From Alligator mississippiensis (taxonomy: Eukaryota > Chordata > Crocodylia > Alligatoridae): 64,000 bases of DNA. Of this stretch, positions 9,728 to 22,171 are shown one piece after another (position 1 is the stretch's first letter; the number at the start of each line of letters is the position of its first letter). Both the position numbers and the translations under genes were made by a program. The notes below the pieces were generated by a model. That model saw only the letters and a program-made list of their open reading frames with translations, was not told where the DNA came from and searched no databases. The stretch is from NCBI RefSeq assembly GCF_030867095.1, contig NC_081826.1:42138001-42202000 (forward strand), given 5' to 3'.

Positions 9728-12700
9728 ATTCATTTCTAGAGGTAGTATCTAGGTGGCTCTGTCACATCAGTTAAGCAAGTTTTTCAGAACTGAGGGTACC
9801 AAACTGCTAATACCTTGCTTCCATTTGCCACATGTCTAAATCTAGGGGACTGTTAGCAAAAGCCCTTTGGTTAATACCAGGTGCTATACAAGGAGAAAGG
9901 AGGTCTCTCAGGCAGTTGTGACCCAACTTTGATAGGGCTTTTAGAAACAGGTTGCACTGTGAACACTAAGTTGGTGAGATCTGTATAGCACTTAGATAGT
10001 GTACTCCCCCATCTTACCAGAACTGGTAAATGGTGGACTGCCTCAGTTTCCAAAAAAACAAGTACCTTCATGTAGCATTCATTTCAGTAATGCTGTGTAG
10101 AGGTCATGAAGGTGCTGGGGCCACAGTAGGTTGTACAAAGGTCAATCATCTCTCTCAAATATTTCAGTCATTATACCAGATCAGATCATTTCTGGGCACT
10201 GTCTGGGACCAAAGGACCCATGTGGGTGCAGAAATACTCATCAATAGCAAGTTACATTGATAAAGAATGAACAGATCTCATTAGGCATGGGGGCAAGAGC
10301 CATTTCCACCACAGCCCCTAGATAGTTATTCCAATAAGCCAGCATCACCTCCATCTTATTTGTCTTTAGCCTCAGACAGCTCATGCTCACCAGAGTGTCT
10401 TGAAGAAGCCCTGGGAAAACAAAGGTACCATGTGATCCAGGTTAAGTGAAAGAGGGACAGTGTTCCATGTCATCCAAGTTCTGATGACATCATGGGTCCA
10501 AAACACCTCATTATCGTAAAAAGAGCAGTTTCACCAGACACCAGCATTCTGAGCCCATAAGGTAAAAGAGGGCAATTATCAAGTGATGGACAATTATGCC
10601 AGACCAGTATGAAGCCCTTCAGCAACAATGCCATTCACACCTCCCATAATTAAGTCAACCAAACCTGGTGGTGACTATCATCAAAATCTAATCTAGAAGA
10701 ATCCCATCACTAGGAGAAGATCACTACTCACTGAAGCAAGTAAGTCTCCTGACCTAAAACCTGACTGGTAGCAATCAATTACTCCAGGGTCTCCAGATAG
10801 AATGAAGTGTAGATTTACACTTCGTAAACTAACTAAAGTAGGTATGCTTTTGTGTGCTGAAGCTCACTTCATCAAATGCTGTAAAAGGACATTCAGAAAG
10901 CAGAACATAAGAAGGAGAGAGAACTTAGAATACAAAAAACAAGGTGGGGGGGAGGTGTGGGAGGACAGGGCCAGTGCTTCCAGAGATGAACGAACAAGCA
11001 GGAATCCCATAGGAACAAAGGGGTCATCAAAGTTAACTCTGATTCTCTTTTCAAGAACCTTGCTCCCATTAGTCAGTACAACAGTGAAAACAGGGCAATT
11101 GGTAGTAAAATGCTCAACTTTAGGAGGTGGTTTCTGAGCAAGGGCCTAACAACTGCTAATCAGGGTTAGTTTTGTTCACCACTTACTCATTAGTCCTGTC
11201 TCTGAAGCAGGCAGAGTTTTTGATTTTCTTTTTTCCACAAGATGGTGCTGTGAGCCACATCATCCTGCCTGGCTGCTCTTCCAACCAGCAATGTAGCCTG
11301 ACAGGTGCTGGATAATAAAATAAAAAGGAATATTATATCCAGGTGCTAAGTACTTTGCACCTTCTTTTGAACTTATTGCTCAAGTAATAAAATAGACTCA
11401 CTGCCCAGAAATCTCAAGAACAATGTGTGTTCCTATACCAGCTTGGGTTGTAGTTTAAAAAGTCAGCCATTTAAGGTGACAGTGGTAAAATGAAGAACAG
11501 ATGTCTGGGTACCTGGGTACCATTAATACACACATATTTTAAATTTCAATGACCAAGCTGGTGGGCTGGCTTGATTGAAAGGATGCTTAGTATTAGGCAT
11601 CTAGCCATTAGTATTGGCGTATTTACAGCCTGACTCCAAATAACTGTTAATCCTTTGAAGGCACTGTCCTATGTAGCTCGTGGTGTGGATCTAAACTGCT
11701 GTAGGGGCTGCTCAGAGAGGGACTGTGTTGCCTTGAGTTACCCAAGTCCTTTATCTTGCTTGATAAACCCACTTTGGCTGAGGCATAACTAGTAAGGTTT
11801 GTACTCTGAGACAACTCTGCTGTGGGGGGAGGTGGCAGCATTGCTACCATACAGTGAGAGTGGGGCTCAGCCTCATGCCTTTGATCCTTCCTAAAGAGCT
11901 GGTGTGGGGTTAAGGCTCAAGGCAGCAGGGCTCAAGGCAGCATCATGACACTGCTGAGAAAGATGCTGCTGCTGCTGTTTCAAGGATGAGGTGTCAGCGT
12001 GGTCAGGAGTTAGGGAGTTAACAGGGCCATCCAAGGACCCAGACCACACCTGCTCCTATAAGATGAAGTTAACTTTATGTGCACCCTACTGCAGTGGTCA
12101 CTAAACTTCATTACCAGAGGTAGTATATTCAATTAACCTGTTGGCTTCCAACTGAGTGAGGCTCTCATCCCAGATTTTTAAAGGAATGTGTTTCCTCAGG
12201 GCAGTTTATTTACAAGCTGGAAAGATTTTTCACTCAGGTCCTTTTAGCTGCTTTTGCAAAACCTCTGACTGATGCACAAAAAAGCAAAGCAATTTGCCCA
12301 AGACTTCACTGAGACTTAAGAAGTCAGCTTGGAATAAAAGAAGAATTCCTCCAAGTACCTAGGCTAAGCCATAGATCACATTATTTGTACTCAACCCTTT
12401 GCTTTTGGCCCAAATGTATTTAATTTTATGTTGTATCGAGCTAGTTCTGGGCTCTCAGTGAAGACTCATTCCAAGACACTGCTGGCATAATCTAAACATT
12501 ATTAAAATATTATATTGCTTTCAGATAAGGTAAAAATGTCACCAGGCACATTTCATAGAAACAAATAAAAAAAGCTCAGTATGCTTCATTCTTCTGCATT
12601 TTAAGTTTAATGAAGGGTAAGCTCAAAAGTTTCAGAGGTTTGTCTTAGTTCAGAGACTCCCAAAAATCCAGAGCCAAAATCTTGGCCCTAAACTTGTCAA

Positions 12701-12937
12701 TGATCCACAGACAGACTAGGCTCTGCCTCTTTGTAGAATTACCACAGATGATGAGAAGGGAGGTAACTTTGGTCTAAAGAAGTCATGCTTCTAAGGCAAT
12801 CAAGCCATGGACCACAGGAAAGATCCCTCTCACTTTTCAATGGCCAGGTGCTAATGTTTTTTTTAGATTCTGACTTACTGCCTTGTCTTTGGGCCCTTCT
12901 AATGTAGCAGCTCTTGGGCTTTCATGGGACAGCCAAA
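9728..12937. other. Intergenic, mostly unique sequence
   Basis: No gene is recognised. The 111-codon + frame at 10802-11137 is Lys/Arg-rich and matches no family I know. The stretch 10270-10760 reads like an old interspersed repeat, but I cannot name it or find its ends. A possible hAT-type end, CAGTGGTCACTAAACTTCAT, appears near 12093 without a partner. Confidence 0.4.
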
Positions 12938-13443
12938 GGGTGTGTCCCGACCAGTGCACAGATGTGGTTTGCAGTGCCTCTGAGCAGTCTGAGGTGCCAG
13001 AACCCATATCTGGCACATGTGCAAGTGTACGCCAGACTGCTAATTAGCAGCACAGTGGTTGTTTTTGACACAGGGAGATCCTGGTGTCAAAAAAACCCAT
13101 GGCTGAAAAAAGCAGTGCAGTGCACACAGCAGCAGCATGTGCTGCCAGAAAGGGCGTCTGGTCAGCCAAAGCCATGCTCTGGCTTCTGGCTAGTCTCCAA
13201 GCAGCCCGCTCAGTGCCCCTGCTGCCTCAGGAGGCCCCCAGGACCCCGGGTAAGGCTGCTGAGGCCAGCCCAGGTGCTGGCCCCTGCCTCCCTTATCACA
13301 CCCAGGTCAATTTGCTGTGTGCTGGATTGCACATGCAGGGGCATGCATGCCCAGGAACAAATAGCAGTGCCACTGCTATTTGTCCTGTGGGAAACACATG
13401 CCCCTGCACATGCACACTTGTTGAGATGTGCCCTGTGTTTCCA
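12938..13443. mobile_element. Harbinger-like MITE candidate, 506 bp
   Basis: The left end GGGTGTGTCCCGACCAGTG and inverted right end GGGCACATCTCAACAAGTG are 19-base imperfect inverted repeats that differ mostly by transitions, as expected for decayed CpG-rich ends. GGGCATGTCTACAC-type ends are typical of PIF/Harbinger elements. No convincing 3-bp TWA duplication remains. The interior contains (imperfect) inverted GCAGTGGC and CATGC-rich motifs. The overlapping 182- and 132-codon frames here are incidental. Confidence 0.5.
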
Positions 13444-13569
13444 AGCACTTATGGTGTTTTAAATGATTTACCTTGGGATTAATGAATAAATATTAACTTT
13501 ATAATCATTGTTGAAGAATATTATGGGACCTAGATTTAACGTCAAAAAAGGGTTAGGCAAAACCTATAG

Positions 13570-14051
13570 CAGGGCTGTCCAGCTGGCAGCTCATGAGCCA
13601 CATGCTGCCCTGAGGGGTTCAATTGCCCCCTGCCACCAGAGTTCCTTATCGCTCCAGCTGCAACAGCAGCCACAGTCTCTAGGTTCCCCCTCTCTCCTCT
13701 GGCCATTGCTTCCTGCCTCCATCCCAGGGGTAGGGTAGTACAGAAGCACAGGAACCTGAAGGTGAGCCTGGGTTGCACAGTACAGCTGGAGGTTAGGGGG
13801 ATTCTCAGGTACATGGTGCAACAGGGTGGCACCCATGTGGGTGCAAAGTGGAGTGGTAGGGGAGTGTCATGGGTGCTCAGTGCAGCAGTGGTGACAGGCT
13901 TGCAGGCATGCAGTGTAGTGGTAGGGAGGCATCTGTAGGATGTGCAGCCTAGGGGGAGGGGAGCGAGATCACAGCTTGCCCTGGTGGAGCCCTTGCTGCT
14001 GTAGTCTCTGGAATGTGTGGGCTCGGGCATCTTGGAAGTTGGACAGCCCTC
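13570..14051. mobile_element. hAT-like non-autonomous element, about 480 bp
   Basis: The left end CAGGGCTGTCCAGCTGGCAG and inverted right end GAGGGCTGTCCAACTT form clear terminal inverted repeats of hAT type. The flanking 8-mers agree at only about half their positions, so the target duplication is decayed or my boundary is off by a base. The 175-codon minus frame inside is not a transposase. Confidence 0.65.
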
Positions 14052-14492
14052 ATATACATCATTAATCAAAAGACAGGAACTAAAAATTCTAAGATTTTTT
14101 GGGAAGGTCCCAAGTAATATAGATTTTCCTATGTTTCATTTCTTCTAATGCTGATATGAAGAATTTCTCCTTTTGGTAAATCCCTGACAAGCAGTACTTA
14201 GATTTACAGGAACCAAAAGATAGCTTGATAATATTAAGCAAGAGAAGATGAACTGGATAAAAAGAGCTGAATGGATTAAAATGCGATCCATTGTTTATTG
14301 GTTAATCTTTGGCTCTTTCAAAAGAAAATGTAAAATCCCCATTGATTTCATACATCTGTTAAAAAGTTGTGATATAGAGATCCCCAATTGTTTTGACTAC
14401 TTCATGTAGTTTAATATATAGTGGCATTCTTTTCAGTTTCATTTTCTTTCCAATCTTTAATGACTAAAACACCTCAAGACTGCTTGGTTTTA

Positions 14493-14656
14493 GTTGTTAG
14501 GAGTGGTTGGTTGTTCATAAAGAGAAACTATCAAAGTGTTAATTAATACTTATGAATATAGACAGACCACTGTCTGTGGGATCCATTAGCATATGAGGAA
14601 GTTGTTAGTGAGTGGTTGGTTGTTCATAAAGAGAAACTATCAAAGTGTTAATTAAT
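14493..14656 (+). repeat. Direct duplication of a 55-bp segment
   Basis: Positions 14493-14547 and 14601-14656 are almost identical, both running from GTTGTTAG to GTGTTAATTAAT. They differ at one short indel (GGAG versus TGAG context) and are separated by 53 bases. The second copy ends where the CR1 copy begins. This is a local tandem duplication; it is not the CR1 target duplication because no copy occurs after 16085. Confidence 0.85.
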
Positions 14657-16085
14657 TAAGACTGGAAGAAGGCCAATGTGGTGCCTATCTTCAAGAAAGA
14701 GAGGAAAGTGGATCCAGCAAACTACAGGCCCATCAGCCTGACTTCTATCCCGGGGAAGATCTTAGAAAAGTTTATTAAAGAGGCCATCCTTAATGGACTG
14801 GCCAACGCCAACATCCTAAGGGATAGCCAGCATGGGTTTGTTGCGAGTAGGTCTTGCTTGACCAATCTCATTTCCTTTTATGACCAGGTGACCTATCACC
14901 TGGACAAGTCAGAGATTGAGATCATATATCTTGACTTCAAAAAAGCCTTCAATCTGGTATCCCATGATCACCTTTGGCGAAACTGGCCAATTGTGGCCTT
15001 GGGTCCACCACGATCCACTAGCTAGGAAATTAGCTCCGTGGTCAGACCCAGAGGGTGGTGGTTGACGGAAGTCACTCCTCGTGGTGCCCTGTGACCAGTG
15101 GAGTTCCCCAAGGCTCTGTCCTTGGGCCCATATTGTTCAACATCTTCATTAATGATGTGGACATTGGAGTTAGAAGCAGACTGGCCAAGTTCGCTGATGA
15201 CACCAAACTTCGAGGCAAAGCATCCACACCTGAGGACAGGAGGGTGATCCAGGCTGACCTGGACAGGCTCAGCAAATGGGTGGATGAGAACCTGATGGCG
15301 TTTAACACTGAAAAAATGCAAGGTTCTCCACCTTGGGGGGAAAAACCTGCAGCATCCTTATAGGGTTAGCAGTGCTATGCTGGCTAGTACTACGGAAGAA
15401 AGAGACTTGGGAGTCATCACTGACCACAAGATGAACATGAGCCTGCAATGCAATGCTGCGGTTAGTAAAATGACCAAAACACTGGCTTGCATCCATAGAT
15501 GCTTCTCAAGCAAATCCCGGGATGTCATTCTTCCCTTGTACTCAGCCTTGGTGAGACCACAGCTGGAGTACTGTATCCAGTTTTGGGCTCCAAAATTCAA
15601 AAAGGATGTGGAGAAGCTTGAGAGAGTCCAGAGAAGAGCCACGCGCATGATCAGAGGTGAGGAAAACAGACCTTACAACGACAGGCTGAGATCTATGAGG
15701 CTCTTTAGCCAGAAAAGTGCAGGCTCAGGGGTGATCTGATGGCCACCTATAAGTTTATCAGGGGTGACCACCAGTATCTGGGGGAATGTTTGTTCACCAG
15801 AGTGCCCCAAGGGATGACGAGGTCGAACGGTTATAAACTACTGCAAGACTGTTTCAGACTGGACATGAGGAAGAATTTCTTTACTGTCCGAGCCCCCAAG
15901 GTCTGGAATAGCCTGCCATCGGAGGTGGTTCAAGCACCTACATTGAACACCTTCAAGAGTAAATTGGATGCTTATGTTGCTGGGATCCTATGACCCCAGC
16001 TGACTTCCTGACCTTTGGGCGGGGGGCTGCACTCGATGATCTTCCGAGGTCCCTTCCAGTCCTAATGTCTATGAAATCTATAAGT
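14657..16085 (+). mobile_element. CR1 LINE with reverse-transcriptase remnant (pseudogene)
   Basis: This is a 5'-truncated CR1 whose ORF2 is broken into at least four frames. In order: the RT start (VPIFKKERKVDPANYRPISL, from 14678) and palm motif YLDFKKAFNLVSHD (about 14925); after a jump near 15010 that lost part of the palm, SGVPQGSVLGPILFNIFIND (15100) and the catalytic FADD (15190-15201, YxDD-type motif); then [13 protein letters not shown] (about 15536); finally RLDMRKNFFTVRAPKVWNSL (15860) and the 3' tail with ATGTCTATGAAATCTATAAG ending near 16085. Frame changes at about 15010-15055, 15360 and 15735, and the palm deletion, make it non-functional. It is the longest LINE copy here. Confidence 0.92.
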
Positions 16086-19000
16086 TAAACTACAACCCTC
16101 TTTCCTATTTGTGTAGTGAGAGTTATGTTACATAAAATGGATTCCACAAAATGATTTCTAACATTACCTATATTTTGTCAGCATTACAACAGCAGCCTTA
16201 ATAGAAAAGAATGCTTCACTTTACCACCTTAGCATTCGTGTGTCAGGAATAACAAAGATTTTGGTGAGATCATGATGTAGCCTTATATTTAATTCAAAGG
16301 GAAAAACAGGGGGAAAGAACTAATCAGAACATGTCTGATCAGCGCATGCATTTTGCAGACAATGTTTAAGGAAATATTAACTTCTTAATATGCTCATTTA
16401 AGTAAGCTGTACTCTAACTGTGGCAGTACTTATGGCAATGGTTCTAATGTGAAGCCTCTACTAGCAACATTTTAGCATCCTTTATCCATTTATAATGGTG
16501 CAAAATAGTTCAGTTCAGTTACTCTAGGAGCAAATGACAGTAACTTGAATTCCAGTCAGCAACCATTCTAAATTCTCCAGGACAGTCCAGATTTCAGGGT
16601 TGTGTTCTGGTGTCCCTGAGGACTCCATGAAATACAATTTTTGTCTTGAATTTGAAAAATCATCCCTAAATTGGTACAACTTGATGCTGCCTACCTGGTA
16701 CCTCATTCACACAGCACTGTGCCCAGACTAATTAGCTTTGTGCCTGAACAGAACTACTAGTAATTAGATGGCCCATAGCACTACTCTACTCGAGAAAAAG
16801 TAACTAAAAATGCAGGAGATTATATCCAGTTCCAGAGGCCTGTAGAGCATGTGGGATTGTGTCCCAGCTTTTGATCTCAAAAGGTTGTTGCATTAACTGG
16901 AACACCAAGCACTGTATCCAGTTTTGTGATGTAACACTTTTCTTGAACAAAATGCAGAGGTGTAACTGGGCAATTCTTTGCCCTGGGCTGTGGTAGCACC
17001 TGGACCAGCAGGGCATGGATGCATGACAGGTTTATAGTTTTGTCATGGTCTTTATACAGGTGTTAAAAAGGAGCAGACACATGATGTGAAAATGCAAGAC
17101 CAGTGTAACTTACTTGATTCTGGTGTAGACTTAACCCTGTAGGGGTAAAACTAGACTACTATAAGGTATATCAGTGTACATGTTGTACCTCTATGATATA
17201 TCTCAGGGTTTTTTTTTTATTTGCTTCCTGTCACGTAGCAGTGATGTGCTTTATCAGCCACTATTGTGTGCACTTACTCTAGAATAGCTGCACATCTATT
17301 TGCTCCAAATCCAGGAGTGATTTACACCAATGTAAGTTATACAGTGTGAGTGGTGTTGTGTACCCCTGCCCTCAGTGTTCCTCACTGTCATTTGAGGGGT
17401 TGCACTGATGCTAGAGCAGCAGGGTAGGAGTTCCATAGCATTCTTGGTGTAGTCTGTGAGAACAATATTGGTTTTTAGAAGCACCTAGGTAATGTCAGAG
17501 TAATAAGAGCACCAAACAAAGAAAATTTGTTAAAGCTCAGGAAGATGAAAAAAAGTAAACAGGTCAATCCCTTATGCCTTTGGTTCAAGTAGTGTGTATG
17601 CAATTCTTAAAAAAGGTTAAGAGTCCTTGTAAAAAGGAAACTGTTTTTCATTGTTTCTGTTATACTTGAGATGGTAGGCAGACTCACAGTAATTTGTAAT
17701 AGTGCACAGCATTTCACAACATTAGCCCATAGGAAGCCAATATTGGAAGCCTTAGAATATTTAGGAAAAAATTTGCCCAAGCAGGCAGGCAAATATTGGT
17801 ATTTAAAATGGCAAACATGTAAGAAAATGATCAAACGTATTATTTAAAAAAAAATGTCAAAGATTGCATAGCAAAAATTATTTATTGAGTGCATTGTGAT
17901 TAAGCTAACAATCTCAAAAGCGTGCTTGCTGAGTGCTGGGGATTGCGCTCTTTAAGCCAGCCCACAAATATAGAGTCTGATTAGTCCCTGCCTGAGTTCT
18001 TTCTGCATCGTACAGGAATGGTAACCGAGATTACTCAGCACCTCACAAACAGTGCTCAGTCTCACCCTGGGCAGTGCTTGTAGCTTAATGAAAAGGCAGC
18101 CTAAACATGGTATGTTAGACTACTATGAGACATTTAAAAATGGGTGAAGCCGAATCCAAGCAGCAGCCTTTCAATGTTAGACCCTTGGTTGTTGAAATTA
18201 GTCCTGTAGAGCTGTGCATGCACCAGCATTATAACTCATTCCCCATTTTGGTATTGGCAGCAGGATGTACATTATGTAGAAACAATTGAAATTGTCTGAA
18301 TTAGCAGTATAGCTGAACAAATTATAAATGATAGTAGAACTGGTGGTTTAGTTTATATAGCTGGAGTTCTAAAACAGAAATACAGATTATGACAGGTTAA
18401 TGGGAAATGTGACATTCTCTATACATGTAAATAAACACTGAATTTGAGAACCTCTGTTTTCCCACAGCACTTGTAAATAAAAGTATAACAGAGACCTCAT
18501 GTAAAGCAACCATATGCTTATAATTATCCAAACATTGTAGATCCCCTGTGTGAAATTTCACATCTTTATTGCTTCTATTTTAATGTTTACAAAGTTGGTA
18601 GTAATTTTTCAAAAACAAAACTGATCCCAAACAGGAAAGTCAATTTCCTATATAATTTTAATTTTCTGTACCAGATTGAGCAAAATAAAAGCCATTCCTA
18701 TATCATAAACATCTTCTCTCTCTCATACTTAGCCTGCCATAGTTTGTTTCCCTGATGTCAGGGTGTGTTTTGGATGCATGAAGAATGCAAGACAAGCTCC
18801 ACACTTTGTACCCATATATTAAGTTAATAACTGTGAGCAAGGTACAATATGGTTCTAATCTAACACAGTGCCCAAAAAAGATTGAATGCTTGAAGAAAAG
18901 CTATGCTGTCACTGATTCATGGTAAAGTCAAACGCCATAAAAAGCAACATTAGCTCCATTACTTTTGCCAGCTTCTCTTATGAAATGACTATGAAAGAAA

Positions 19001-19148
19001 AACCTTGAGAAATAGAACAAAAAATTAAAATAAAACTTTGCATTCTGAGATTGTGAGAAAGTCCATAGAGGTGAATTGTGTGGGATCACCCTTCAATATC
19101 TACTGAGATCATTACATAATTATATACTTGGGGAAATACAAAATAATG
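16086..19148. other. Intergenic, unique-looking AT-rich sequence
   Basis: Three kilobases without recognisable gene or transposon ends. The short frames (e.g. 17607-17834 minus) have no domain. The part at about 18880-19010 has a conserved-element look, with CGCCATAAAAAGC and TTAGCTCCATTACTTTTG, but that is an impression only. Confidence 0.45.
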
Positions 19149-19156
19149 ACAGTATG

Positions 19157-19679
19157 CATAGGCGCCAACACCATGGGTGTTCTGGGGCTCAAGCACCCCC
19201 CAAAAAAAATTAGCAGGTGCTCAGCACCCATGAGCCATGGCCGTTTTGGTTTTACATGCTAGATCTCTGTGGCTGCTTGCAGATGTAAAAACAAACAAAC
19301 AAAAAAACTCTGCACTTTACTGGAAGCAGCAGAGTGTTACTTTAACCAAACCCTGCAGTGTCTGTAAAGATTGGGTGCTTCAGCGGGGCTTTTTGGCACT
19401 TTTAACTAAAGCTGATTCAATCAGTTATTACATAAAAGTGTCAGAAAATCCTCACTAAAGCTCCCAATTTTTACATACAAACATTGGGTAAGTTGGGTTG
19501 AAGTAACGTGCTACCTCTCTAGGCAAGTTCAGGACTTAGTGTGGAAATGCGCCAAGTTTAAAATAAAGCACTGGGGTTTTTGTTTGTTTGGGGTTGGTTT
19601 GGTTGTTTTTTTTTGGGGGGGGGGGGGGGGAATTATGTCTACAAGCACCCACTGGCAAAAACCAAAGTCAGCACCTATG
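19157..19679. mobile_element. Non-autonomous hAT element, 523 bp
   Basis: It is flanked by a perfect 8-bp duplication, ACAGTATG (19149-19156 and 19680-19687). The ends are CATAGGCGCCAACACC and, inverted, CATAGGTGCTGACTTTGG. The interior holds AGCACCC repeats and, near the right end, a T run followed by 16 consecutive G (19615-19630). It has no transposase frame. Confidence 0.88.
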
Positions 19680-19687
19680 ACAGTATG

Positions 19688-20699
19688 GTTACAAAAGCCA
19701 ACAGAAATTTTCTTGTAGGTCCCAAATCAGATTAACTGAACATCTGCAAGCTGATTCAGAGTTTCCTAAAGCAGCCCTATTTATTTGGGTATACTCAGAG
19801 TTCTTCAACTTTCTGCTAGTTCACATGGCATAGCTTTGCCAGTTTAAATTCCTGGTCCAGTTACACCAACTTCAGAGGTTTACATTACAAGCCTGAGAGG
19901 GGCAGACAGACAAATATGCTGAGAAGGAACGCACAGTTTACCATATTAAGAAAAAATAATATTTGACTTATGTGAAAGTGTAGAGCTGTGGAGAGGGGTA
20001 CTCCGCATGCCATCCTCTGGACAGAGCAGCACATACCCTCCCCATGCCTACAGACACTACGCCTCCCAGAACCCTACCTGGCCATAGCCACATGCGCTCA
20101 GTTACCTCTGGCAAAGGAGGAGGGAGGAGTGCTAGTTCATCACCTAAGAAGAAAAGATGGAGGTTAGTAACAAGGAGCAATTTGGTAGTTAAAATAATCT
20201 GGAAAATTAATGTTCTTTCCAGAACTATGTCAAAAAACTCAGTGGACAACCAAGACAAATGGCTCACTCTCAATGCTTTCCCACCACACCCCAGCTCACT
20301 GCTAAGTACTTAGACTAGAATTTCCAGAAGCAGCTGAAGCCCAGATCCTTAAAATTATTTAGGGGCCAGAGTCCTATATAAGTTCATGCAAGTTAGAGTC
20401 CAAAGCATCTATAAGCATCTTAGCCTTTGGAACTGATCGGTAAATCACCTTTTCAAAAGTAAATGAAATACTTAAAAGTTTTTTATAGGGAAAAAAGGGG
20501 AGGGGAAAAAAAAATCAGTGGTGCTTATGCTCCCATATTTAGACTGAATGCATTGCTTTAGCCATATCTCTAAAGGAAGCCGATGAGTCACTGATGTGAA
20601 ACTTTACTGTGAATCACTCATGGTGAAATAAGCATAAGTAGGCCATAACAAAAAAATTGATGAGAAATCTGGTGAAGGTTTTTCAAGGTGCATCTATAA
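19688..20699. other. Intergenic, nothing recognised
   Basis: The overlapping 101-codon minus and 89-codon plus frames near 19970-20310 mirror each other in a Pro/Arg-rich stretch and show no known domain. A low-complexity A/G patch lies near 20480-20515. Confidence 0.45.
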
Positions 20700-20970
20700 C
20701 AGTGATTTTCAAGCAGGGTGTCATGGCACCCTGGGGTGCCTTGAGATACTTTTAAAGCTGCTGTACAATATTAGCATGGTTAAGTATGCAAACACCTATA
20801 CAATTCATAAGATAAACAGAGATTTTTAATAGGGATCCATAGTGTCAAGGACATTCTGACTTGCTGTGCTCTGAGTTCTTCACAATAGAAGAATTGCTGT
20901 ATTATTTTTCTGTAGTTAAAAAGTGTATTTTCCAAAAGGTTCCTTTGGTCAAAAAGGTTGAGAACCACTG
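20700..20970. mobile_element. hAT-like MITE, 271 bp (copy 1)
   Basis: The ends are CAGTGATTTTCAAGCAGG and, inverted, CAGTGGTTCTCAACCTTTTT. The flanking 8-mers ATCTATAA and GTCTACAG agree at 5 of 8 positions, as expected of a decayed duplication. The interior (CACC...GCAAACACCTATACA, TAAGATAAAC, GTTAAAAAGTG) recurs at 48841-49118, so this is a family with two copies in the window. Confidence 0.75.
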
Positions 20971-21289
20971 GTCTACAGCAATCACTGAAACATATATGCT
21001 ATGAAGTTTCAAACAAATTCACCAAATAAAGCTGAGATGAGAGTTCAGTGTTGCTTGGACCTTAGGTGCAGAGATGAATTTTACCCTTTGACACCTCTGT
21101 AAGTACTACAGATCACAAAAATCCCTCCATAAAGTTTCATGAAAAAAATCCCAATTCCAAAACTTGTTTCAAGCCATCTCCTAGCTCCTAAAATTTTCCT
21201 TTTTGTGAGATTCTTCCAGAATCATACTTCCTCATAGAATGAGATATGCACAGGTTGTATGTTTTGAAACTAAGCTATTAATTCCTATT
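20971..21289. other. Spacer between DNA elements
   Basis: About 320 bases of AT-rich sequence between the hAT copy and the Tigger-like element. Nothing is recognised. Confidence 0.5.
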
Positions 21290-21291
21290 TA

Positions 21292-21756
21292 CAGGTTTCC
21301 CTCGCTTCATGCTGTACATGCGTTCCTAGAAAACGGCGCATAACTTGAATTCGCATAAAGGAAACTCACTTTACAATCTAACAAATAGGTATACATTCTA
21401 AGACCTCAACTGTACTGACCTCCAGACCCATTTCTACTACTTTTAAAAGACAATTTTGGTACTCACCAATAGCAGACAATACACACAAGCACAGGGCACT
21501 ATTATAATGGGGATGGCAACTACAAAAGCATGTGTTGCAGACAATGAGCGAGGAGCACAGATCCACACAGGAGACTACATTTTGGTGCATGTCACTCCCA
21601 CAATGCACCACACAAAACAGCTGACTGCAGGCTTTCACCACACTGATTGCTTAAAAGTGAATTTACCTCGCATATAACAAATTTTTGGTATAAAAGGGGG
21701 CATCACATAAGAGTGAATTTGCACATACAGAACCTGAATAAAGTGAGGGAAACCTG
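21292..21756. mobile_element. Tigger/pogo-like mariner-class MITE, 465 bp
   Basis: The ends are inverted repeats: CAGGTTTCCCTCGCTTCATG at the left and, inverted, CAGGTTTCCCTCACTTTATT at the right. They are flanked by TA at 21290-21291 and 21757-21758, the TA target of Tc1/mariner transposons. The terminal sequence and the inner GCGTTCCTAGAAAACGGCGC resemble the pogo/Tigger group. There is no transposase; the 87- and 73-codon frames inside are incidental. Confidence 0.82.
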
Positions 21757-21758
21757 TA

Positions 21759-22163
21759 TTAAACTTTGATATAAAAAAGATTTCTCTTCCAAAAAAGCCA
21801 ATTTTAGGGAGAAGGGGAAAAGATAGCCTAATATTAAAGGAAAACCTAGTGGAATTTCATTTCCCTTTCCTCAAAATATAGCAATTTTTTGCAATTCAAA
21901 TGCAATAGGAAAACTATAGCAAAACACTTCTAATGCACCTATGGGTGAGCCTGACTAAATACTTTTACTTTTAATTTTTTTCTCCCTTTTTGCACAGTTC
22001 TGAATCCAAGGCTGTCAAACACTTTATGAATATTAATACATTCTCATATGTTCCTGAGAGATGGTTTGTTCTACCTTCATTTAAAAAATATTACAGCACA
22101 AAGACTGAGGTCTAACTTTTAACAAATGCCCACTCATTTTAGTTGCCACAGTTTCTATGAGTG
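21759..22163. other. Spacer, nothing recognised
   Basis: About 400 bases of AT-rich sequence without coding or repeat signal. Confidence 0.5.
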
Positions 22164-22171
22164 CTGGGTAC

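Noticed and set aside
14657-16085. Reverse-transcriptase frames as a host gene
   Set aside because: The order of motifs and the 3' octamer tail are those of CR1, and several frameshifts plus a palm deletion show a dead retrotransposon.
18066-18160. TGTAGCTTAATGAAAAGGCAG as a mitochondrial tRNA insertion
   Set aside because: Only the first dozen bases resemble a mitochondrial tRNA. No cloverleaf or neighbouring mitochondrial genes follow.
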